Assembly (NCBI GenBank): GCA_018873245.2 | Contig: JAEMBT020000001.1 | Location: 1,736,001-1,800,000 of the forward strand | Origin: Archegozetes longisetosus | Taxonomy: Eukaryota > Arthropoda > Arachnida > Sarcoptiformes > Trhypochthoniidae | Reading direction: 5' to 3' | Length of the DNA stretch: 64,000 nucleotides | Shown: positions 35,369 to 47,900 of the stretch, piece after piece | How the letters are laid out: each line of letters starts with the position of its first letter | Numbering within the stretch: the first letter of the stretch is position 1 | Translations under genes and position numbers: made by a program | The notes under the pieces: model-generated | Databases searched by the model: none | The model's input: only the letters and a program-made list of their open reading frames with translations | Told to the model about the DNA's origin: nothing

Positions 35369-38060
35369 AGCTTCTAGTTCAAACTCAATTCTCTTACTCA
35401 ACTTTTTACAAATACTAATCAATTTTGTAAAATTAGTTTCTGCAACATTACCGCAAATGGTTTACAAAATAAAAGTTAATCAATTGAATGAATGGAGCCG
35501 TTTTCGGACCACAAGTTCAGACCATTATAACAATTGGTTGACTTCCATTTCAGGCATAAGTGCAATAATAATAGATAAGAAAGGGCAGAGACGTGAGCGC
35601 ATGTTATTCATTAAGAATGGTGCGAGTTTTGATGGTTAAGGTAAAATGAAAATGAGAAAAAATATATATAAGGGATGACCTATAATCAAATTCGTGCCAG
35701 TCTTCCCTTTTTTCATATTATTCAGTTATCCATCAAACACATCAGTCCCGCTGTTAAACACTATTAACAACTCAATACTCGGTTTCTGTCGACAATTTTG
35801 ACTCGATTTGATTTAGAGTGAGTTTGATTTGGAGTGTTTGAGCGCAATGTCATGCTCTATCTATTTTTACATGATTAAATTACATCATCTACTCCATCTT
35901 CTCTTTGACTAAACTTATTTTTGAGGACAGTTTTATTTAAATCCATTTGATTGTATTTTACAATTTTTAATCATTTGCCTAAACGTTATGTCCTTCAGAG
36001 TTTACATTAATGGACTTTTAATTTAATTAATTCTCCTCAAACGTTCAATTAATAACTTTTATAATTAGGTTAGTTCAATGTTTAGAAGATTAGACTGCGC
36101 TTAATGGTATAAAATTTAGTTTTTATCATTGCCAATAAGGACAGAAGAATTATCGATTCTGTTTACTGTTTATATAATGGATTTTTTGTCTTTTATTCTC
36201 ACTCGTCTGCCAGAAAACAGAGAAAACGGAGTGTTTTTTATCTGAGTGGTCGAACTAATCTACTAAATGCAGCAAAAGCTTAGCGTTTAGGGGAATCTAC
36301 AAGAAAGTCATTAAGTATTTTAGTTCATTTCAGACAGAAAGAGAGATGTATAAAATGTTACTCTTATATTATAACTCCAGCAAAGGTATCGATCAAAGTG
36401 TTATACAATAATCGATAAATACAATACTTAACAGATAACTGTCTTACTCTTAGTTCTTATTTGGTTAATGGCCAAAATATGATCACTAAACAACTAAAGA
36501 AGACTAATCTTCATTCCATTATAAGTGGCTAACATTGAAATTAGCTCAAATTGAACCACTTTAACAAATTGCAAATATTTGCTTTGATTCTTATTCTTTG
36601 TTTCTTAATGTGAACCAAAATTGATGTTTTATAAACCAAGTTCATTCTACTCCTATCTAATTCATATGAATGCCGTCCTAATCAACCAAATAGACTAATA
36701 TTTATATCTTTGCTTCAATTCAAGTCATATTTTAAGGGTTCAAATACTTTAGTAAACAGTTTGGATTCGTTCGTATTATAAATTGATTTGACGTTAAAAT
36801 TGAAATGAGAGAAAAACAAAGAAAAGTGAAAAATTGAATAAACTAACAGAAAGAGGGAAAGACTGCGTCTTATGCATTATTAAATTGATTCATTTATTCT
36901 ATAGCACTTTCGATTTATTTCATATCTTCAGAACTTGATTTATATTTTTGGTTTACAGTAAATAATACAATGAAAAGCAAAGAATAGATATTGGATTTGA
37001 TCGTTCCGTCACAGCTATGGCCGGGGGTTTCAAACTTATTGAAGCTTTCAAAAGAAAATTTGTTCCACAGGATTCATAATAACTAAATAAAAACCTTTTA
37101 TAAAACTGGGCTCAAAATGTGAAGTTTGTTTTGAATGCAGAATAAGGATTTTTGAGATAAGAATTTCACTATAAAAATCGACAAACATCTATAACTTTAA
37201 CGTTCCTTTTGAATAAATACCCACAATTTAAAGAATATTTATTCATAAAATCTAATTTCCAACAGAATAACAAATATGCAAATTAAATCATAACTTATTT
37301 GAGTTGAGACTAAACCTAACCTCTAATGTTCTGCCACGAAATATTAGAAGAGGTTCTTAAGTGTTTATTTGAAGAAAAAATGTGCACAAATGCAAATATG
37401 CCTTCATTCTCACACTCAAATACATTAACATGCAAATTCAAATTCTTTAATAGTTTTTGTCCAAATAATTACTGCCTTAAAAGTAGAAAATTATGAACTT
37501 AAGAATAAGAGTAACTGTAGACTAAAAGCAATATTTTCATATTAGAATTTGGATCTTTTCATGAAAGAACTGGATGAGAAAATCAAACATTTAATATAAA
37601 AATCAATATAAATTGTTGGAATAGGTGTTATTCTGAAAACTTAAATATTTCCAAATAAAACAAATTTATCAATGCGTGAAAATCATTCATCCTTTCAAAT
37701 AAGAATTTCAAGGAATAAGTCCACAATTTGAAGGAATAAGTTCACAACTGCAATTATTGAAACGTTCAAAACAGACTGAAAAATGGTTCAAACGCCAAAT
37801 GTATTGAGTTAGATCTGAAAAGATATTTTCATTTGTTTATGAGTGAATGACAATAATTGAGTCAATTGTTGTGAATATTTAATGCATTGCATACGTGCAG
37901 CAGAAGTACATCGAAATTGAGGTGAGGGACAAAGTATTCGTTGGATAGAATTTTATTTTGACGCTCAGTATCATCTAAAAGGAGTTCAATTGTTTATTTC
38001 TGACAGCTTTATAACTGAATTGCGAGCGTATCTTATTTTGCTTATTCCCTTTGAAATTAG
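35369..38060. other. Gene-poor intergenic
   Basis: One 60-codon ATG frame at 35457-35639 has a TTTCAG acceptor-like site inside (35554) and ordinary composition, but no family or partner exon. Otherwise AT-rich sequence with no supported feature. Confidence 0.4.
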
Positions 38061-38292
38061 TACATTCAAAAACTTGATCGTTGATAGCAACCACAAGTGA
38101 TGCGTTTTGATGGCATGCTTTCCATCAAACCTTAATATCTTGAGATATCAACAAACCTATAGAATATTCGATATGGCAATCAAAGCAAATCTAAAATCAA
38201 TTTTGGCAACAAATCGATGCGCATTACAGACAGATCGATATGGCAAGGGGCTCTTCTCGTTGCCATCGTGGATTATGCACTCTCCAACTGTA
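38061..38292 (+). mobile_element. MITE family copy B, 232 bp, complete
   Basis: The termini are long imperfect inverted repeats of about 36 bp. The left reads TACATTCAAAAACTTGATCG, then TTGATAGCAACC; the right ends GTTGCCATCGTGGATTATG and then CCAACTGTA. Both ends finish in TA, as expected for Tc1/mariner-type MITEs. The apparent open frame at 38107-38334 falls within this repeat and is not a gene. Other copies: A 19861-20787, C 38831-39054, D 39531-39749, E 44618-44737, F 53608-53841, G 24183-24276. Confidence 0.8.
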
Positions 38293-38547
38293 CATAGCAT
38301 GAATGTTATAAATGTTTGTCAACCATTAACTTAATTAATAATTATTCAAAAACACTATTTTCTCGAATGAACGCTTAGAACTTAAAATGAGTTTTGTTTC
38401 GAAATGACATAACATTTTTCGTAACATAAATCACAAAATACTGTACTAAAAGTCATGTCAATGACTGGCATTCGAGCAAAAGCAACGTTTCGGGTCCCAA
38501 ATGACCAAAAAGACTATCGAACTGAATAATAAGAGCCGAACGTGTAC

Positions 38548-38585
38548 TCTCTCCCTCTCTCTCTCCCTCCCTCTTTCTTTCTCTT
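38548..38585. repeat. CT-rich low-complexity tract
   Basis: CTCTCTCCCTC-type pyrimidine run on the plus strand. Confidence 0.8.
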
Positions 38586-38830
38586 TAACATTTAATTTTA
38601 TTTGACTTTTCGTCTGAAGGTTTGAATCAATTTCATCTCTCGAGGATGAAGACTGGCCTCAATTAAATGTATCGAGTCTTCATTTATTTCTATCTCATTA
38701 GCCCTAAATGAATAAAAGAAATAACGAGTAAACCAGCTTCAGCTTATCAGATAGTCATTAATTAAAACCAATTCATAGTAAATCAATCAATTCTGATAGT
38801 ATTTAATTAAGACTAAAAGTTTGGGTAAAC

Positions 38831-39054
38831 TACACTCGAAAATTTGACAATCCTTGATAGCAACAAGGGAAAGTTTGTTGCTGTCAATCTCTCTGTACTG
38901 CGCATCTATTTATTACTAGTTTTGATTACTTTATTGAACACTATAAGTTTGTTAATATCTGAAAATATCGATTCATATGATAGTCTAATCTCTTTGATGA
39001 CATCACAACACATCGCTTCTGGTTGCTATCAACTATTATTAAGTTGTGAGCGTA
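38831..39054 (-). mobile_element. MITE family copy C, inverted, complete
   Basis: Reverse orientation relative to copies B and D. It begins TACACTCGAAAATTTGACAA with CTTGATAGCAAC, and ends GGTTGCTATCAACTATTATT then AAGTTGTGAGCGTA. The 91-codon open frame at 38844-39119 is carried by this repeat. Confidence 0.75.
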
Positions 39055-39530
39055 CATTTCAAGCTAAAAGATTTGAAATTTTGATTAAATACCTAATAAT
39101 TATGAAATATAAAACTTAAATTAGTTTTCCATATTTAGAAAAGCTTTTAAGCAAATACAGATAGGAGTGGGACAGAAACATAAATCAAATCATATGAATG
39201 TCTAAATAATTGGATTATCATATTATTTAATACAACGTAATAAAAAACTTGTTTAAGAAGTTAGCCTCAATTGAAAGTATTGAATGTAAATGATATAAAA
39301 CACAATTTCGATGAAATACATGATAATCTACTTTAATATAAGCTTAGTTGATGTATAAGGTTAAAGTTGAAGTTATTCTAAAACGTTTTTCTGTGTTAGT
39401 TCGATAGATGAGCAAATGCTTAATCATAATGACAAACACGAGTAATGCCAGACAGAACCTAAACTTTTCAGTTACAACACATTGCATTTGTAGATACGCT
39501 AAAGCTCTATATAATGCTATTGCAATCACT

Positions 39531-39749
39531 TACGGCAATAAACTTAATAATCGTTGATAGCAGCTAAAAGTGGTGGCACGCTTTCCATCAAACAATATAT
39601 TGATATATTGACAAATTTAAAGAATACTCAATACAACAATCAATGTAAATCTAAAATCAATTTTGGTACCAGATTCGTGTGCGTGAGAGACTGCGTCGGC
39701 ATAGCAACGCTATTTTCGTTGCTATGTTAGATCATTAAGTTTGTGTGTA
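39531..39749 (+). mobile_element. MITE family copy D, complete
   Basis: Left end TACGGCAATAAACTTAATAA followed by TCGTTGATAGCAGC; right end CGTTGCTATGTTAGATCATT then AAGTTTGTGTGTA. Internal sequence matches copy B (CTAAAATCAATTTTGG). Confidence 0.75.
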
Positions 39750-41153
39750 TGCCCTACGTTTGTCTATTTGAATTTGGTCTGATTGAAATTGATTGCAAAC
39801 AATATTCTGAAACACGATTTGACTGGAAAACGCTTAACAGTTTGGTTTCTAAGTTGAAAGTGGACAGAAATAGTGGAAAGAGAAAGTTGAAGAGAATAAA
39901 CGGCGTTTAATGATAACCGTTTTGTTATGTCAGTTGCAATTTTGCATTATATTGGCAAACAGTTCAAACTTATATTGACATTAACAACACTTTAATACTG
40001 ACATCAATCTAATGGAAACTCTGAAAAGTGAACTCAACTTTTCACTTCTTATTCTAGTTTTTATCTCAAATCTCATGTCTCTAAACAGAAATGCAATTAA
40101 ACAGAAAAGTTTCACTCTAATAATGATTAATAATCCTCAAGCATTGGCTTCACATTTCAATTCATTTTACGATTAGTTGCATAGAAAACAGAGTGAAGGC
40201 AGAGAAAGCTCAAAATGATTTTCTGACAAATTAGTTCACATGAGAAGCAGTTGTGTGAAAAGAGTTTAATACGAAATATAGTAAACTTTTATTACTACTA
40301 GATTGACAATTTGCAATCAATGGATTTATGACTTCAATTTGTAATGAAGATGTGTCCATACAAATCAAAACCAAAATAATGATCTCGTGTTTACATTAGT
40401 CATCATAAAGTAAGTAAATGTAGGAAAGGATAGTTTCTTATCGATGCAGAAAACTATACGAACAGTATCATAATAACAAATTCTATTTTTATGTTAAATT
40501 CTTCTCTATTTCACTCTGATATCATTCAATTGTATGTATTATGTGTTTGCTCAAAACAATTTCTACCTGGAATGCAAAAATGATTTAAACAGACTAACAA
40601 GTGAGTAGTGACTTCGAAAGAGCAGATTATTCCTAAATATATTGACAAGTTTTGGATGAGACAAATAGGAAATAGTCGAGTGATCAATAACTAGAATACA
40701 AAATGAGATGCATAAGGTCAATGAAAAGACAAATTTGAAAGGATGCGCTATCGGTGTGGCAAACAGAATAAAACAGAATTGAACAATTCTAACAGAACTG
40801 AACAATCCTAACAGAATAAAACAGAATGGAACAATCATTTAACAGAATAGAACCATTTAATAGGTTAGATGAGTTGGGAAAGAGTCAATTTCTAAACTGA
40901 ATTCTGGTTTATCGATCAATAAGAGTATAAGACATGATCATTAAGAATATTCGGGTCTGAAAGTAATAGAAGATAATGATTAAAAAATCGCGTTCGGGTT
41001 ATGTAAAGACTGGATAATGGATTTTCGGAGTTAAAACAAAAGCCATCAGTGCTTGTGTTATATAAAGATTTTAATGAAAAGAAGGACAATAAAAATAATT
41101 TCTCGCTAAATAAGTGTCTGTATGACGCAACACACTCAGTAAATGCTTTTCAG
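39750..41153. other. Gene-poor intergenic
   Basis: A degenerate tandem array lies at 40769-40860, built from AACAGAATAAAACAGAA- and TGAACAATTCT-like units. No gene is supported. Confidence 0.5.
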
Positions 41154-41242
41154 GCCAACACCAATCTTTCCATGGCATATGTCTCTTTGCTCTTCAGATC
41201 CCAGAATCAGCCAACGAGCAAATGGCTCACTACAAGCCTCAG
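41154..41242 (+). other. Exon-like, GC-richer island
   Basis: An 89-bp segment between a TTTTCAG acceptor and a CAG/GTGACA donor, open in two plus-strand frames. The surrounding 41130-41350 is visibly less AT-rich than its neighbours. One frame contains FPWHMSLCSSDPRISQ and would splice in phase to 44248-44435. The minus strand is also open (with RIDEVSPEACSEPFARW), so strand and even coding status are uncertain. A structured non-coding RNA is an alternative. Confidence 0.3.
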
Positions 41243-43560
41243 GTGACACCTCATCAATTCTGATCTTATTTATGAACTGTTTCGGGCAAGACTTAGCTCA
41301 ACACTTGTCCCTATACTGGTCTGAACAAAATATCAGTGTTAGCTGCAAATAGAGATGAGTTTCATTTAAAAGCATTCATTTAATTTAATGAATCATATCT
41401 AATATGATATGATTAACAGGAATCATAAGTTCAGTTTTTATTTCATTTTAAAACTTCAAATACGATCAACAGATAAGTTATTTAAGGCCGTTATATAACA
41501 TTGACTGAAACGTCTAACAAGATTGAAATGACGAAATAGTAATCAAATGCATAAACATTTCTAGGAATCATCTAATAGGCACTTTTTATTATCTAATCTA
41601 AAGGTCAAATGGCAAAGTGTCATTTTAAAATATACGTGCTAGCCTTTCGTTGGCATTGTTGGCATCTTAAAATAACTTTAAAGCTAAATAATGAAAATTG
41701 ATTCATTTTTATTCTTTTCGTACAAAGAAGATGGACCAGTTACATTATTCTGATTGAGCACATATTCAGTACATTGTTGTTTATGTGAATATTTCTCAGT
41801 CCCAAGTAATGAACAACAAATCTCAATTCAAATATATTAAAAATATGCTAATTTAGACTAAGAGCATTAACTCAAATAATAGTTTAAACAAATGGCAACA
41901 ATCCTACGAATGGTATAAAATTAATATTTGATTTAATCAATAATATGCTTAATTGATATAAAGGCTTAAATACTTGTTATCCAGCAGTGCATTAGTAATA
42001 CTTAAATACATCTAATACAACGATCAAAGCGAACCTTTCCATAAATATTCTACAGTTGAATACAGTTAAACAACTTCTATTATAATTATTTAAATTATAT
42101 CAATATTAACTCAATTGTGTAACAGAAGTGAAGCGCAAAATGTTGTTAAAGTCAAAATAAATTCTATCATTAGATAATAGATTCATAAAGGATATGATCG
42201 ATGAAAATGATGTAAATGTTTATATGAAGTTATTGTAGTATACGTTTTAGATGTCACAATTTTGAGTAACGAATAAATTACAATAATACTGTTCACCTAT
42301 ATTTCGTGTGTGGTCATTTAAATATTAATGAACTAATTGTAAAATTATAATTTTACTATATTTGCAACAACAACAACAACAACAACAACACATCTCAATC
42401 TGGATTACTTACTAATCGATAAAATAAACAGTTTAAAAACATCACAATAGAAAACTAAATTTAACAAATTTTTATACATTTCAACTCATGATCCGAATAA
42501 TGAGACAATTATTTTAATGTCTAGTAATCTTTGAGACAATTAGATGTAATTGGTAAAGCACTGTTCGAGGATATTATGGCTTCAAATGTGAATCAAAGTT
42601 GAAACAACAAAAGGATGTTATTATTTCTTAAAGTTAAAGGTCAGGCTCTAAGCGAGACAATATTTGATACGCTCTACTTCTATGGCATAACATGAAACCA
42701 TTCAATATTGTCGTCTGCTCTTTGTGCTTGAGCTGCACAAAGACTAACCATTTTGAGCAGTTCTTCTAAGACTAACCAAAAAAGTGATTCTCAATTTGTT
42801 TCAAACCGATTCCAATGAGTAAAAATGATTTTGTTCAAATTTAGTTCATTAATCAAGATGAATAATAAGTTTATAATAGAGTTTAAACGATCTAACTCTT
42901 AAGGGTTAGCCATAGATTAATAATTTTCAATTACAGGACTGTTTGTTCTAAAAACGCGTATTTATCACATGACGGCTCAATTAACTTGGCGGCCAAACTA
43001 CTCATTTAGATACGTATTAAACATATCGATATCAATCAACGAATAGTTGACAACTTTTCAATCGCACATTTTTAAGTCTTACTAATCAAAAAAGAAATTA
43101 TGTCAAAAGTGCAGATAACAAGTTTAAAAACATGTTTTTCTTATGAAAACTTTTACGAATAGACTTATTTATCCCAACGACTCCATCACTTAGTAATTGT
43201 TTTCTCATTCATATTAACGAGTTTTAACTTAAGTAAATTGAGTTTTCGTAATGAATAAGTTATGATAGATTAAAAATGAGTGTCTCATCTCTTATCTTAT
43301 TCTATGGCATCAGGGATTAGTCCGGGATCAATGCATCAATTTCTCTACCGTTATATCATTTGTTTATATAAAACATATCGAATCAGAATAACGCTTCAGA
43401 ATATACATCTTTGTAAGACTTGCTCCATAATATCCGATTTAAACTCAAGAATAACTTAATCAACACAACTCATAATCAATTTTCATAACTTTAAGCAAGA
43501 TGATAACTGAAGGTTGAAGATTATCAAGAAATGAATCAAATTACCAAAGTAAAAGTTGGT
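41243..43560. other. Gene-poor intergenic
   Basis: AT-rich; contains a (CAA)n run at 42365-42391. No supported gene or RNA. Confidence 0.5.
42365..42391. repeat. (CAA)n microsatellite
   Basis: Nine consecutive CAA triplets. Confidence 0.95.
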
Positions 43561-43569
43561 ATGGTTACA

Positions 43570-43572
<3 letters not shown>

Positions 43573-43600
<28 letters not shown>

Positions 43601-43601
43601 A
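43573..43601. repeat. (GA)n microsatellite
   Basis: About 14 GA dinucleotides. The minus-strand ATG frame from 43813 runs into it and ends in Ser-Leu repeats, which argues against that frame being a real gene. Confidence 0.95.
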
Positions 43602-44247
43602 ATTATAAATTGAAACAAGAGAAAGGGATGTTTAGTGAATCGATTTAGTCTATGTGGAGACTGAATGATCAAATTATAATAATATAGCAATACTAATGAG
43701 AGAGGAAACATCTGTTTGCCTGCGACCAAATCATATTTAGAACTGAAGTGACAATTCGTATATCGAACCAATAGCCATTTTCTGCCATCACATTCTTCAT
43801 TCAGACAATACATTGTTTCGAAAACACTCTCCAGTCATGTGTTCTGTCAATTTCTTTAGGGAATAGTTTGTTGTTCTGCAACATTAGTCTTGAGATGATT
43901 CTGCCAGTCAGCTATTCAGTTAATCAGATTGTTCTCAAACTACATCTGTCTTCATTCTTATCACCTCTTCATCTCTATTCCCTTGTCTTGAGTTGAATGA
44001 GAACTATCGTCATAACGAAGAGATTGATATTTGGATGCATTCAAATTTTGTGAGACTAACTCTATGGCAGTTTAGTTTCCAGAGACTAACTCTATAGCAG
44101 TTCAATAGGGAAGTAAATCGCAAATCAAATCCATTATAGGCAACAAATAAATACAAGTTAAGACTATAACAGGCTTTCAACATTTAGGTCTGAAACAATA
44201 GATTTAGATCTGAAACTACTACTACTACTACTTTGATTTGGCATCAG

Positions 44248-44435
44248 ATTACGAGTTTGTTCGCATTGAATCGGTTAATAGGAAGTGTCATCTAATATAC
44301 AATAAGAACCCTATCGTCAATTTGCAGAGTGATTATTCTTGTAGATTCAACCCATCAAAACTATCCAAATCAACAAATTGTACTTCGCAAGCGACCACCG
44401 GATCCACACTGAAACTGTTCTCTAGGAGTAGATAG
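44248..44435 (+). other. Candidate terminal exon, unidentified
   Basis: Follows a GGCATCAG acceptor-like site and stays open for 62 codons to a TAG. It contains YEFVRIESVNRKCHLIYNK and later CRFNPSKLSKST. Its start phase fits the donor at 41242. No family is recognised, and the 3-kb gap between the two is much longer than most introns here, so the link is weak. Confidence 0.25.
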
Positions 44436-44617
44436 TTATCTGCAATGGTCGCACAATTAGAAGACTAGAATTTAGTATCTCATTAGGTAACAGAAAAAAA
44501 ACACTCATTAATAAGAAGGATGAACCTGAACCTCAGTATATATTCTGATTGATTTTTGTTTTATTAGTTAATCAACTCTTGAAAGAGTTTAATTATTTAA
44601 TAATATTAAGATGAATA

Positions 44618-44737
44618 TACGCTCTAAAACCTAGTAGTCATTGACAGTAACCAGAAGCCATGCTTTCCATCAGACTAAATATGTTGGATATTAGGAACTA
44701 ATAGAATATTCACCACAGTAATCAAAGCAAAGATATA
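44618..44737 (+). mobile_element. MITE family copy E, left part only
   Basis: Begins TACGCTCTAAAACCTAGTAG and then CATTGACAGTAACCAGAAG; runs to the AATCAAAGCAAAGAT block and then stops matching. Confidence 0.6.
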
Positions 44738-44925
44738 GAGAAACGTAGAGTCTTAGGAAAATATATTACTCTCTTAAGAGCTAACTGTAAGAAAATGTTA
44801 AGTTGAGATAACAAAAGACTTCATTTAATAAATGCTAATATAAACTAAAGTAATAAAAAGTTAAAGAGAGGTATATTACAATGAGATTACAGCCTCTTCT
44901 AATGTTTGATGCATACAATAAAAAA

Positions 44926-44962
44926 TGCTTAATAAAAAATGCTTAATAAAAAATGCTTAATA
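44926..44962. repeat. Tandem repeat, 14-bp unit
   Basis: Three copies of AATAAAAAATGCTT. Confidence 0.9.
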
Positions 44963-47900
44963 ACAATGTGCACATTCGTATGAATACGTTATTCTTTTAC
45001 GAGCCATTTTTTACTTCTTATGCACTTTACACTGAAATCATCTTTTTTTACGCTAACTCTCAACTCAAATAAACATTAGAGTGAAAGCTGAAAAGTTTCA
45101 TATATTAATCAAATATTAAAAATAAAATACTTCAGTTGATGAATATTTGATTAGAGTTAGTATAATCTGTTAGTGAAATCAAGTGAAACGACTAACAGGT
45201 TCTACGTGTAAGTACGCGGTATACAAGTCTTAGATTTTGTTTGCTAACTCACTTATTCAAATAACCATTGGTCACTATCTTCTAACACTAGTTAGTTGTG
45301 GCCAACAAAATCATTCCTTCTCTAAAGTTCTCACCATTACTTGTATTAAATGTCAACAATTTAAGGCTGCATCGATTCTGTCAATTATTATTGAATACTT
45401 GAATTTAGTGCAAATCTCAGTAGTTTTGTTTGCGTCAGTAAAAAAATAAACTTTCTTTCAATCTCAATACAACGCAAAGTAATACAGTTTTCGGAAACTA
45501 ACGGATAACAATTGTGACTTATACTGAAACTCATGAAAAATGTCTAATATTTGAACAATTATTTTTTAAATTCTCATATGCATTATTGGAAAGATGTTTT
45601 GCTGAGATTAGATGGTCTGAAATTGTAGAAAATGAAGGGGTCACACAAAAGATTGAGTAACAATCAATAAAGCTGTTCAACTATACAATTATAGGGCATA
45701 GTAACATTTTGTCGATTCTGTTTGATCGACTAAATCGTCAAATGTTTTGGTTAGTACAGCTGTTGGTAGGTTTTGTAACATATTTCTAGATTTTAGTTAA
45801 TGTCGAAAATCTAAAATTATAGACTATTTCGTAACTTTAGAGGAGTGCCAATTATTCTACATGACAATCTGCCGCAATAATAGGCTAAATACATTTTGTA
45901 AACATTTCGTGAGTTAAGCGGCATAACCAATGCTAATCTGATATTCTTATAATTGAGATAATGTTGATTTTAGGTCAATACACAAAACACGTATTAAGAT
46001 TTGACATCACAAATGAGAGGGCGGCTAATGGTTCGGCGCATATATAGGTATAGCTTCAATTCAATTTTTTCAATAAATTCAATGAGTATTCTTTGTGAAC
46101 GAATGAATATTCTTTGTGAGCCACTGAATATTTTTAACTTTAGATGAGTAGAGCTCATATTTTAGTGCTAACATCAGAATATGTAGAGCAGTATATAATC
46201 TATTTAATAGATACGAACAACTTTGAAACCATTAAACCTTCATTTTTTAGTGGCTTATCTTTTCCAAAATTCTATTTTTCAGTCAATCAAGATAATTGAC
46301 TAGACTTACTAAATTCATTTAATTAATTATAATTGAATAATTCAATTAATAATCACTGCAATAATATATGTAAAATTTGACTAAATTGTGCCTTACAGTG
46401 AGTTAAATATGATTATGAAGATGTAATCGATTGGAAAGTTGATAATATAAAGGACTAGCACGAAGGGAAAAAACAGAAGTCATATTACAGAGAGAATATT
46501 ATATATTCTAAATTTGAAACATTTTCAAAGTAAAGGTAATCATAAAGTTAGGCACATGTGGATCAATGAATAGAGATATGAAAAATTCAAGTTTTAACAT
46601 AATAAATTAGTTGAGCAAACGCACGTAAGCAGAGGATAATTTTTACCAATAATCGTCATTTCTAGCAATAATTATCTATAATTATTGCAACTAAACTAGA
46701 GGCAAGTCTGATTAATAATTGGTTGTAATACATGCATTATTGCACTATCGCTACATCGACTGGACACCACCAGATCGAGTTTACTTTCTATTTTTCCTTA
46801 GTTTATATTACATTTTCTAATTTAGTTATTTTTTCTATGCTTTCAGCTTTTTGAGTCAATATTTATTTTTATCCTCATTGAAAATTGCACTTAAAATATG
46901 TGGCACTGAATAAGAAGAAATGAAAACTTGAATGCCTTCTAAATATTATAAAACTCTAATAAATTTAATTGCTTTCAGTACAAGTTTTTTCCCTAATATT
47001 AAAGTTTGAAAGCTTTCATGTTTTTTGTTTTAGTGTAGAATAAACTTGAAAAGTGATGGATTCTTAAGTGAAACGACAAAACGGATAAGAATATACTTTA
47101 ATAATATTGACAAATGGTCAAAAAACATCTATATTATAATGAGTTAGTGCTGTATTTATTACGTTCAATAAATTTTATGATCAAAACTTTGCAAAAGGCT
47201 TTTAAAAAATCAAATTTTAAATAAATATATATGAAGTTATATAAAGTTATATAAAGTTGATGAATGTTGAGGAAAACAGAAAACTTATTAGAATTAAAAT
47301 ATATTGAAAAAGTGAAACTAAGCTAGCTTCTATTTTTGACTTTATGATAACACGTTTCAAGCATTAGAGTGACAAAAGAGAATTGAATTTTTCAGAAATA
47401 ATGTATACGATAACCATATAATGCTAGTGAAATATTTATGACACCCATAACTGTACTAAACATCCCTACCTCTGTCAAGTTTATTTCAAGTTTATTTTCA
47501 CAAGTTCAATATGAGTTATTATGAATTTTTTAATTTTTCAATTCTATTTTATTACAACTCTTTTTAGGTAAACAATAAAAACAATAAAAAAATAAAATAG
47601 TCATTGGTTAGCATCTGTTTTCAGTCTGACAGTCCTCCAAAAACCTAATAACCAATTGATTAAGTATTCAATTACGTAACAATTGATTAGTAGCAGAAAA
47701 GAAGGAGAAAATAGTAATACAAAGGAAAATAAATTAAGATTAAAATAAAGTGTTGGATACGTCATATCTGATTGAGTAAAAGTGTATCTGTTTTAGGAAG
47801 AGTTGATTCTGGAAAGTATTGCTCATGTCTGGCACTGCGTTCAATGCAATTTTAGTCAATAAAAGTTATTTTTATACCAAAAAATATCGTTAAAAATACC

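Noticed and set aside
38107..39119. Open frames at 38107-38334 and 38844-39119 as genes
   Set aside because: Both sit inside MITE copies (B and C) and are not conserved as frames in other copies.
43565..43813. 82-codon minus-strand ATG frame
   Set aside because: It runs through a (GA)n microsatellite, ends in Ser-Leu repeats and has no family match or splice context.
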